A stretch of 64,000 nucleotides of DNA from the NCBI RefSeq assembly GCF_009649175.1, contig NZ_WJPO01000021.1, positions 1 through 64,000 of the forward strand, read 5' to 3'. Made by a program: the position numbers and the translations under genes. The first letter of the stretch is position 1. Each line of letters starts with the position of its first letter. The stretch is from Rhodovulum strictum (lineage in GTDB: Bacteria; Pseudomonadota; Alphaproteobacteria; Rhodobacterales; Rhodobacteraceae). The notes under the pieces are model-generated. The model did no database searches and had not been told where the DNA came from. It worked only from the letters and a program-made list of their open reading frames with translations. Below, piece by piece: positions 54,933 through 62,040 of this stretch.

Positions 54933-55348
54933 CACCCCGCGAAACCATCCTCTCGGCGCTGGCGGATCTGTTGCGCACGGTGCCGCATGTGCCGGTGCTG
55001 CGCAGCGAGGTGCTGCCCGAGCGCGTGCCCGCCGCTGGTTTGATGATCCTACGCGATGGCGATCCGGGTGAGCCTGGCGTCACGCTCTCGCCGCTGCGCT
55101 ACCATTACCAGCACCGCGCCGAGATCGAGGCGGTCGTACAGGGCAATGATCGCGACACGACCTTCGCCGCGCTTTGCGCCAGCATTGGTGCCGTCATTGC
55201 GGGCGACCGCACTCTGGGCGGCCGCTGCGACTGGATCGAGGCGGAGGCTCCGCGCCCAGTCGATCTACCCATCGAGGGCGCGACCAGCCTTAAGGCGGCG
55301 GTGATCCCGGTGGTGCTGCATTATTCCACGGCCGACCAACTGGCCTGA
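54929..55348 (+). CDS. Tail terminator protein, gpU-like
   Basis: This 139-residue protein (TPRETILSALADLLRTVPHV, LPERVPAAGLMILRDGDPGE, RYHYQHRAEIEAVVQGNDRD, GGRCDWIEAEAPRP) has the alpha/beta minor tail U pattern. gpU caps the tail tube and sets its end. Position just before the tail tube gene supports this. Confidence 0.7.
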   Translation: MTPRETILSALADLLRTVPHVPVLRSEVLPERVPAAGLMILRDGDPGEPGVTLSPLRYHYQHRAEIEAVVQGNDRDTTFAALCASIGAVIAGDRTLGGRCDWIEAEAPRPVDLPIEGATSLKAAVIPVVLHYSTADQLA

Positions 55349-55372
55349 TCCCGACAACCCGAGGAGAAAACA

Positions 55373-56314
55373 ATGGCACGAGCCCAGGGGGCGCGGGCGC
55401 TGATGGCGCTTGCGTTCGAGACGACCTATGGAACGCCGCCCGCGAGCGGCTTCACCCGCATGCCCTTCGCCAGCACCTCGCTCGGCGCCGAGCAGCCGCT
55501 CCTCAACTCCGAGCTTCTCGGCTACGGCCGCGATCCGCTGGCACCGATCAAGGATGCGGTGACTGCCGATGGCGATGTCGTCGTGCCGCTCGATGCGGAG
55601 GCCTTCGGCTTCTGGCTGAAGGCGGCGTTCGGTGCGCCGACGACCACGGGCGTGGAAGCGCCGTACACCCATGAGTTCCAGTCCGGCTCCTGGACGCTGC
55701 CCAGCATGTCGATCGAGACCGGCATGCCCGAGGTGCCGCGCTACGCGATGTATTCCGGCTGCGTGCTCGACCAGATCACCTGGCGGATGCAGCGCTCCGG
55801 CTTGCTGACGGCAACGGCGCGGCTGGTAGCGCAGGGCGAGACGGTCGGCACCACGACAAGTGCGGGCACACCGGCGGCGCTGGAGCTGAAGCGTTTCGGC
55901 CATTTCAACGGGGCGATCACCCGCAACGGCTCGGCGCTCGGTAACGTGGTCTCGGCCGAGATCACCTATGCCAACAACCTCGACCGGATCGAGACCATCC
56001 GCTCGGACGGGCGCATCGACGGGGCGGACCCCTCCATCGCCGCGCTGACCGGCCGGATCGAGGTGCGGTTCGCCGACCAGACGCTGGTGACGCAGGCGAT
56101 CAACGGCGAGGCCTGCGAGATGGAATTCGCCTACGTCCTGCCCTCGGGCGAGAGCTTCACCTTCACCGTGCACGCCGTCTACCTGCCGCGCCCGCGGATC
56201 GAGGTTTCCGGGCCGCAGGGCGTTCAGGCCACCTTCGACTGGCAGGCGGCCCGCGACAGCGTCGTTGGCCGGATGTGCACCGCCACCCTCGTGAACGACG
56301 TGGAGACCTATTGA
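55373..56314 (+). CDS. Major tail tube protein
   Basis: This 313-residue protein (GARALMALAFETTYGTPPAS, ELLGYGRDPLAPIKDAVTAD, GDVVVPLDAEAFGFWLKAAF, APYTHEFQSGSWTLPSMSIE, LTGRIEVRFADQTLVTQAIN) fits the tail tube family of siphoviruses. Polymerises around the tape measure. Ends one base into the next ATG. Confidence 0.88.
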   Translation: MARAQGARALMALAFETTYGTPPASGFTRMPFASTSLGAEQPLLNSELLGYGRDPLAPIKDAVTADGDVVVPLDAEAFGFWLKAAFGAPTTTGVEAPYTHEFQSGSWTLPSMSIETGMPEVPRYAMYSGCVLDQITWRMQRSGLLTATARLVAQGETVGTTTSAGTPAALELKRFGHFNGAITRNGSALGNVVSAEITYANNLDRIETIRSDGRIDGADPSIAALTGRIEVRFADQTLVTQAINGEACEMEFAYVLPSGESFTFTVHAVYLPRPRIEVSGPQGVQATFDWQAARDSVVGRMCTATLVNDVETY

Positions 56315-56769
56315 TGCTGACGCTTGATCTGACGAACGCGCCGCGCTGGCATGACCTCGGCCCTGGGGTGCGGGTGCAGCTGCGTTCGCTGACCACCGCG
56401 CTGATGGTGGCAACGCGCAGCGATCCCGCCGTCGAGGACGTGCCCGAGGAGGCTTCCGACGAGGAGCGCGCCGTCGCCTTCGCCAAGGCGCTGGCCCGCC
56501 GCGCGGTGCTCGCCTGGGAGGGCATCGGCGATGCCGACGGCAACGCTATCGACCCCAGCCCCGAGACCATCGACGCGCTGCTCGACGTCTGGCCAATCTT
56601 CGAGGCCTTCCAGCTGACCTACGTCTCGAGGGGCCTGCTGCTGGAACAGGAAAAAAACGCCTCCGCGCTCTCGCCGAATGGTCCTTCGGAGGGGGCGAGC
56701 GATACTGTCAAGCCTGCGCACCCTACGAGGGCCGCGAGCAAGCCTGCCCGGACTGCCCGGCGCGGCTGA
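56314..56769 (+). CDS. Tail assembly chaperone, gpG-like (frame 0)
   Basis: The 151-residue product (MLTLDLTNAPRWHDLGPGVR, VQLRSLTTALMVATRS, RRAVLAWEGIGDADGNAIDP, TIDALLDVWPIFEAFQLTYV) is a tail assembly chaperone that coats the tape measure. After CTGGAACAGGAA it meets the slippery A AAA AAC. Most ribosomes read on to TGA 56769, giving the short form. Confidence 0.75.
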   Translation: MLTLDLTNAPRWHDLGPGVRVQLRSLTTALMVATRSDPAVEDVPEEASDEERAVAFAKALARRAVLAWEGIGDADGNAIDPSPETIDALLDVWPIFEAFQLTYVSRGLLLEQEKNASALSPNGPSEGASDTVKPAHPTRAASKPARTARRG

Positions 56770-57011
56770 ACCGTCCGGAAACGCCGGAGGGTTGGCAGAT
56801 CTGGGACCTGGTCGGCCGTCTCGGCGGCCAGCTGCGCGTGCTGCCCGGCGCGGTGATCGGCTGGGACATGTCGGCGGCGCTCGCGCTCGGTGACGCCCTC
56901 GGCGTGCCGCCGCTCGCCATGGCCGAACTGCTGCCCGTCATCGAAGCGGTGATGGTGCGGAAGCTGAACGAGGAGCTGGCGGCAAATGGCGCCCCGGGTT
57001 TCAGGCCTTGA
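56314..57011 (+). CDS. Tail assembly chaperone -1 frameshift fusion, gpGT-like
   Basis: A -1 shift at the heptamer 56652-56658 continues as KKRLRALAEWSFGGGERYCQ, then ACAPYEGREQACPDCPARLN, PEGWQIWDLVGRLGGQLRVL and MAELLPVIEAVMVRKLNEEL, ending at TGA 57009-57011 (about 232 residues total). The shifted part has two Cys pairs (CQAC, CPDC) like a zinc ribbon and then the DUF7697-type helical segment. In lambda the G/GT pair works this way to load chaperone on the tape measure. No independent start with a ribosome-binding site is seen for the second part. Confidence 0.7.
56652..56658 (+). promoter_or_regulatory. Slippery heptamer A AAA AAC for -1 frameshifting
   Basis: The zero frame reads CAG GAA AAA AAC GCC. 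The canonical X XXY YYZ heptamer A AAA AAC lies exactly at the point where zero and -1 frames both look coding. The GC-rich region just downstream could fold as a stimulator. Confidence 0.7.
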
Positions 57012-57381
57012 TCTTCTCGATCAGGGTGACGCCGGGCAGCCCCTGGAAATGTGCGTCGCAGGTCAGGAGCGTCGCGCTTTGCGCGCGCGCAGTTGCGAAG
57101 ATGATGGCGTCTGCGGTTGCCAGCTTATGCTCCCGGCAAGCCTCCGCTGCCGCCAGCGCGATCTCGGTGTCGAGCGGCACCACATGGCAGACCTGCGTGA
57201 AGGCGATCACCTGATCGGCCTTGTCCTCGCCGACCTCGCGGGTCAGCCATTTCGCCAGCTCGAGCTGGACCATGGTCGGGACCAGCCATTCGCCCTGTTC
57301 GGGCAGGTGTTCGGACAGCTTCTCGCCGGTCGGCGAGCCGATGAGCCACTCGATCCACGCCGACGTGTCGACGAGGATCAT
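57001..57381 (-). CDS. vapC: VapC-family PIN toxin
   Basis: This 126-residue protein (MILVDTSAWIEWLIGSPTGE, VPTMVQLELAKWLTREVGED, HKLATADAIIFATARAQSAT, LLTCDAHFQGLPGV) shows the PIN acidic residues: D5, E in VQLELAK, D in TADAII and D in TCDAHF. VapC toxins cleave tRNA or rRNA. Runs antisense inside the tail operon; its 3' end overlaps the end of the chaperone fusion by 11 bases. Confidence 0.9.
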   Translation of the reverse strand: MILVDTSAWIEWLIGSPTGEKLSEHLPEQGEWLVPTMVQLELAKWLTREVGEDKADQVIAFTQVCHVVPLDTEIALAAAEACREHKLATADAIIFATARAQSATLLTCDAHFQGLPGVTLIEKIKA

Positions 57382-57593
57382 CAGAACCGATCCGTCCGGT
57401 CGCGATAATCGGTGGCGGACGCGCCGCGCGCGAGCCCCTTCAGCGCCTCCCGCTTGGGCACCGGCACAAGCAGGACGCCCGTGCCTTTCGGGATGAAGGC
57501 AAAGGTCAGCCCGGCCTCCCAGTGCTGGGCGGCCCGGATCGCCTTGGGAATCGAGATCTGGAACTTCGAGGACAGGGTCGCAGTCTCGGCCAT
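57381..57593 (-). CDS. vapB: AbrB-type antitoxin (VapB)
   Basis: This 70-residue protein (MAETATLSSKFQISIPKAIR, AAQHWEAGLTFAFIPKGTGV, LLVPVPKREALKGL) has the SpoVT/AbrB swapped-hairpin DNA-binding fold and a C-terminal toxin-binding tail. ATG 57593 has GAGGG at 8 bases; ATG 57599 is too close. Overlaps vapC by one base. It likely represses its own promoter, located just before the tape measure gene. Confidence 0.88.
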   Translation of the reverse strand: MAETATLSSKFQISIPKAIRAAQHWEAGLTFAFIPKGTGVLLVPVPKREALKGLARGASATDYRDRTDRF

Positions 57594-57662
57594 GGTCATA
57601 CCCTCACTTGATCGATGGCACAAACGTAAGATGCCCATCAAGCGAAAGCAAGGACTCCGAGC

Positions 57663-60080
57663 ATGGCAGAAAAACGGGTCAGCGTCCGCCTCGCGGCCGT
57701 GGGCGGACGGCAGGTGCGCGCCGAGCTGGAAGGCGTGGGCGAAGCCGGGTCGCGCGGCTTCGGACGGCTCAGCCGCGAGATGGAAGCGGCCAACGCCCGG
57801 CTCGCGGCTTTCTCGCGCCGGGTCCGGGTCGCGGCAGCCGCCGCCGTGGCCGCTGCTGCAGCCGCGGGCGTGGCGATGATCCGGTCCGGCCTACAGACAG
57901 TGGATACGCAGGCCAAGCTCGCGCAGTCGCTGGGAACCACAGTCGCCTCGATCCAGACGCTCGAGCGCGCGGGCGAGCTGGCGGGCGTTTCCATGTCCGG
58001 CATCGAGCAGGCCACCAAGGACCTGACGCGCCGTCTCAGCCAGGCAGCCGTCGGGACCGGCCCTGCCGCCGACGCGCTCGACCGGCTCGGACTGTCCGCC
58101 ACCGACCTGATCGCGTTGCCGCTGGACCAGCGCGTGGGTGCGATCAACGCGGCCATCGAGAACTTCGTGCCTGCCGCCGAGCGCGCGGCCGTGGCAGGTC
58201 AGCTTTTCGGCGAGGAAGGCTCCATCGCCATGTCGCGGATCGACACCGCGACGCTGCGCCAGGCGACGGAGGACGTGCTCGCCTTCGGCGTCGTCGTCTC
58301 GGAGCAGGATGCCGATCAGATCGAGCGGACGAACGATGCGATCTCCCGGCTTGGGCTGATCTGGCGCGGTCTGTCGAACCAGCTGGCCGTTGCCGCGGCT
58401 CCGGCGTTGGAAGCCGTCGCCAACGCGATGGCGGCGGTCGCCAGCCGCACCGGCCCGCTTGGCATCGCGATCCGCGGTCTCTTCGACAACATCGGCCGCC
58501 TGACCACCTATGCCGCCACCTTCGCGGCCTTCCTCGCGGGCCGTTGGGTCGCTGGCATGGCCGCTGCTGCGCTCTCCGTGCGCGGCCTCGCCACGGCGCT
58601 GGTCGTCCTGCGTGGGGCGCTGATCCGCACCGGCATCGGGGCGCTGATCGTCGGCGCGGGCGAACTCGTCTACCAGCTCACCCGTCTCGTCTCCGGCGCG
58701 GGCGGCTTTGGCGAGGCCATGTCGCTCCTGAAGGAGGTTGCCGTCGAGGTCTGGGAGCGGATCAGGATGGGCGCGGCTGCGGCGGGCGCTGCGGCAACGG
58801 CGATGTTCTTCGACCTGAAGGCCGATGCCGCCTCGGGCATGCAGAGCGCCATCGAGAGCGTCGTCGGATTCGGCAACACCGCCGCCAACACGTTCGAGGG
58901 TGCCTACGAGGCGATCAAGGCGATCTGGGGCCTGCTGCCGGCCGCCATCGGCGATCTGGCGTTCCAGGCGGCGAACAGCCTCGTCGACGGCGTCGAGGCG
59001 ATGCTGAACGGCGTGGTCTCGCGCATCAACGGCTTCATCGGCGGCATCAACCAAGGGCTGGAAGCGCTCGGGTCCGAGCGCCGCATCTCGCTGGTGCCCG
59101 ACCTCGACCTTGGCGAGATCGAGAACCGCTTCGCGGGCGCGGCCAGTGCTGCCACGACAGCTGCGCAGGCGGCGTTCGACCGTGCGTTCGAGGACAACCC
59201 GCTCACCGCGCCCGATCTCGGTCTGACCGATGCGGCGAACCGCGCGCTCGACTCCGCGAACCTCTATCGCGGGGCCGCGCGCGATCTGGCGGAAGGGGCA
59301 CGTGCACCCCTCGAAAGCTGGCAGGCGCTCCGCGACGCGGTCCGCGGCACCGACCAGGACAGTGCCGATGCGCTGACCGAGGCCACGGGTGCTGCCGAGC
59401 GGCTGGAGACCGCGCTTGGCGATGCCGGGCGCGCCGCAACAGGTGCAGGCGCGGCGGCCGGAGCTGCCGCCGCTGCAGCGGAGCCCGCGACCGAGGCCGC
59501 CGTCACCGGGTGGCAGGCGGTCACGGCAGCGCTGTCGGATTACGCCAGCAAGGCCCGCGACATCGGTGGCGACATCGGCCAGAGCCTCGTCGGCGCTTTC
59601 CAGTCGGCCGAGAACGCGGTGGGCCAGTTCGTGAAGACCGGCAAGCTGAACTTCCGCGATCTGGTCACCTCGCTGCTCGCCGACCTCGCCCAACTGGCCG
59701 CGCGGCGGTTCATCCTCGGGCCAATCGCCAATGCGCTGTCGGGCGTCTTCGCCGGCGCGGGCGGCATCTTCGCCAACGTCCTGCATGCGGGCGGGATGGT
59801 GGGGTCCGCGGGGTCCTCGCGCATGGTCCCGGCCATGGCCTTCGCCGCCGCGCCCCGGATGCATTCCGGCGGGATGGCCGGGCTTCGGCATGATGAGGTG
59901 CCCGCAATCCTGCAGCGCGGCGAGCGGGTGCTGTCGCGGCGCGAGGCGCAGAGCTACGGCGCGGGCGGCGGCGTCAACGTCACGATCATGGCCCGCGACG
60001 CCGAAAGCTTTCGGCAGTCCCGCACGCAGGTCGCGGCGGATATCGCCCGCGCCGTGTCGCTCGGGCGGAGGGGCATGTGA
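57663..60080 (+). CDS. Tape measure protein
   Basis: This 805-residue protein sets tail length. The N-terminal part (GGRQVRAELEGVGEAGSRGF, SLGTTVASIQTLERAGELAG) is typical, followed by hydrophobic transmembrane-like segments (VAAAAAVAAAAAAGVAMI; LIRTGIGALIVGAGELVYQL), long helices, and a Gly/Ala-rich C terminus (GLRHDEVPAILQRGERVLSR) characteristic of tape measure proteins. At about 1.5 angstrom per residue the tail should be roughly 120 nm; an estimate only. Confidence 0.9.
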   Translation: MAEKRVSVRLAAVGGRQVRAELEGVGEAGSRGFGRLSREMEAANARLAAFSRRVRVAAAAAVAAAAAAGVAMIRSGLQTVDTQAKLAQSLGTTVASIQTLERAGELAGVSMSGIEQATKDLTRRLSQAAVGTGPAADALDRLGLSATDLIALPLDQRVGAINAAIENFVPAAERAAVAGQLFGEEGSIAMSRIDTATLRQATEDVLAFGVVVSEQDADQIERTNDAISRLGLIWRGLSNQLAVAAAPALEAVANAMAAVASRTGPLGIAIRGLFDNIGRLTTYAATFAAFLAGRWVAGMAAAALSVRGLATALVVLRGALIRTGIGALIVGAGELVYQLTRLVSGAGGFGEAMSLLKEVAVEVWERIRMGAAAAGAAATAMFFDLKADAASGMQSAIESVVGFGNTAANTFEGAYEAIKAIWGLLPAAIGDLAFQAANSLVDGVEAMLNGVVSRINGFIGGINQGLEALGSERRISLVPDLDLGEIENRFAGAASAATTAAQAAFDRAFEDNPLTAPDLGLTDAANRALDSANLYRGAARDLAEGARAPLESWQALRDAVRGTDQDSADALTEATGAAERLETALGDAGRAATGAGAAAGAAAAAAEPATEAAVTGWQAVTAALSDYASKARDIGGDIGQSLVGAFQSAENAVGQFVKTGKLNFRDLVTSLLADLAQLAARRFILGPIANALSGVFAGAGGIFANVLHAGGMVGSAGSSRMVPAMAFAAAPRMHSGGMAGLRHDEVPAILQRGERVLSRREAQSYGAGGGVNVTIMARDAESFRQSRTQVAADIARAVSLGRRGM

Positions 60081-60706
60081 TGGCGTTTCACGAGGTCCGT
60101 TTTCCCGACAACATCAGCCGCGGCGCGCGGGGCGGCCCGGAGCGGCGCACCCAGATCGTCGAGCTCGCCTCGGGCGACGAGGAACGCAACGCCAGCTGGG
60201 CCAACTCGCGCCGCCGTTATGACGTCGCCTATGGCATCCGCCGCGCCGACGATCTGGCGGCCGTCGTGGCTTTCTTCGAGGCGCGGAACGGTCGGCTGCA
60301 CGGCTTCCGCTTCAAGGACTGGGGCGACCACAAGTCCTGCCTGCCCTCGGGAACGCCGTCGCCCACCGATCAGTCGATCGGCACCGGCGACGGCACGACC
60401 ACCGCCTTCCAACTAGTGAAGCGCTACGCCTCGGGCGCGCACTCCTGGACGCGCGCCATCGCCAAGCCGGTGGCGGGGACTGTGCGCATCGCGCTTGGCG
60501 GGGTCGAGCAGCCCTCCGGCTGGTCGGCCGACACCGCCACCGGCGTCGTCACCTTCAGCGCCGCGCCGGGCGCTGGCGTCGCGATCACTGCAGGCTTCGA
60601 GTTCGACGTGCCCGTCCGCTTCGACACCGACGAGCTCGATGTGACGCTCGACCTCGAGCGGCTCGGCTCGATCACCTCCATCCCGCTTCTGGAACTGCGC
60701 CGATGA
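60080..60706 (+). CDS. Distal tail protein, DUF2460 (GTA gp12-like)
   Basis: This 208-residue protein (MAFHEVRFPDNISRGARGGP, ERRTQIVELASGDEERNASW, RLHGFRFKDWGDHKSC) is the DUF2460 family, the distal tail protein of gene transfer agents and related siphoviruses. ATG 60080 overlaps the tape measure stop. Starts the GTA-like tip cassette. Confidence 0.9.
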   Translation: MAFHEVRFPDNISRGARGGPERRTQIVELASGDEERNASWANSRRRYDVAYGIRRADDLAAVVAFFEARNGRLHGFRFKDWGDHKSCLPSGTPSPTDQSIGTGDGTTTAFQLVKRYASGAHSWTRAIAKPVAGTVRIALGGVEQPSGWSADTATGVVTFSAAPGAGVAITAGFEFDVPVRFDTDELDVTLDLERLGSITSIPLLELRR

Positions 60707-61587
60707 AAAACCTTGATCCCGACCTGCAGGCCCATCTCGAAGATGGCACGACGACGCTCGCCTGGTGCTGGCGGATCGCGCGGGCTGATGGTGCAAGTTT
60801 CGGCTTTACCGATCACGACCGCACGCTGGGCTTCGATGGGACTGACTTCGAGCCCGAAAGCGGGCTCACGGCCTCCGAGGTCCGAACGGGCTCGGACTTG
60901 TCGGTCGATGCGCAGGATGCCGAAGGCGTGCTGACCTCCGACCGGATCACCGAGACCGACATTCTCGACGGCCGCTGGGACAACGCCGAGGTCGAGGTCT
61001 GGCGGGTGAACTGGTCTGATCCCGGCCAACGCGTGCTGATGCGGCGGGGCGCCATCGGTCAGATCCGGCGCGGGCGGCTCGCCTTCGTCGCCGAGGTTCG
61101 CTCGCTCGCGCATGTCCTCGGCCAGACGGTGGGGCGGACCTTCCAGGCGACCTGCGATGCCGCACTCGGCGATGCGCGCTGCGGTGTCGATCTGGAGGCC
61201 CCCGCATTCAAGGGTACGGGCGCCGTCATCGACATGCTGCGCGACCGGGCCTTCACCGCCTCGGGCCTCGGCGGCTTCGCCTCCGGCTGGTTCACCTTCG
61301 GCACGCTGGATTGGACGAGCGGCGCGAACACGGGACGGCGCACCGAGGTGCTTGGCCATGACGTCACGGATGGCATTGCCGTGCTGACGCTGCTCGAGGC
61401 GCCGGTTCGCGCGATCGCCGAGGGCGACGGTTTCACGATCCGCGCGGGCTGCGACAAGCGCATGGAGACCTGCGGCGCCAAGTTCGCGAACACCCCCAAC
61501 TTCCGCGGCTTCCCGCACATCCCCGGCCAGGACGCCGTGCTGCGCTACGCCACCAAGGACGGCGGCCACGAGGGAGGCGTGCTGTGA
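60703..61587 (+). CDS. Tail hub protein, DUF2163 (GTA gp13-like)
   Basis: This 294-residue protein (LQAHLEDGTTTLAWCWRIAR, DHDRTLGFDGTDFEPESGLT, QTVGRTFQATCDAALGDARC, GCDKRMETCGAKFANTPNFR) is the DUF2163/phage hub family with several conserved Cys that may bind an iron-sulfur or zinc centre. Overlaps neighbours by 4 bases on both sides. Confidence 0.9.
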   Translation: MKNLDPDLQAHLEDGTTTLAWCWRIARADGASFGFTDHDRTLGFDGTDFEPESGLTASEVRTGSDLSVDAQDAEGVLTSDRITETDILDGRWDNAEVEVWRVNWSDPGQRVLMRRGAIGQIRRGRLAFVAEVRSLAHVLGQTVGRTFQATCDAALGDARCGVDLEAPAFKGTGAVIDMLRDRAFTASGLGGFASGWFTFGTLDWTSGANTGRRTEVLGHDVTDGIAVLTLLEAPVRAIAEGDGFTIRAGCDKRMETCGAKFANTPNFRGFPHIPGQDAVLRYATKDGGHEGGVL

Positions 61588-62030
61588 CGCAACCTCCGGC
61601 ATCGGCCGACCCGGCGCGCGTCATTGCCATAGCGCGCTGCTGGCTCGGCACGCCGTACCACGACCAGGCCAGCCTGCGCGGCGTCGGCTGCGATTGCCTC
61701 GGGCTGGCCCGGGGCGTCTGGCGCGAGGTGGTGGGCCCCGAGCCGTTCCCGATCCCGCCCTACAGCCGCGACTGGGGCGAGGCCGGTCCGCGCGAAGTTC
61801 TGGCCGAGGGAGCGCGCACCATGATGATCGAGGTGTCGCCCGCCGAGGCCGGTCCCGGCGCGCTGGTGCTCTTCCGCATGAAGCCCCGCGCCATCGCAAA
61901 GCATGTCGGGATTCTGACCGGCCCAGATACCTTCCTCCACGCCTATGAGCGGCTCGGCGTGATCGAGGAGGCGCTCACCCAATCCTGGCGGCGGCGGATC
62001 GCCTTCGCCTTCCTCTTCCCGCAACGCTGA
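61584..62030 (+). CDS. NlpC/P60-type tail peptidase (GTA gp14-like)
   Basis: This 148-residue protein (VIAIARCWLGTPYHDQASLR, GVGCDCLGLARGVWREVVGP, RAIAKHVGILTGPDTFLHAY) has the Cys-His NlpC/P60 catalytic set: C in GCDCLG and H in AKHVGI. It cleaves peptidoglycan peptides during DNA entry. GTG 61584 overlaps the hub gene. Confidence 0.9.
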   Translation: MTQPPASADPARVIAIARCWLGTPYHDQASLRGVGCDCLGLARGVWREVVGPEPFPIPPYSRDWGEAGPREVLAEGARTMMIEVSPAEAGPGALVLFRMKPRAIAKHVGILTGPDTFLHAYERLGVIEEALTQSWRRRIAFAFLFPQR

Positions 62031-62040
62031 GACCTAAACA

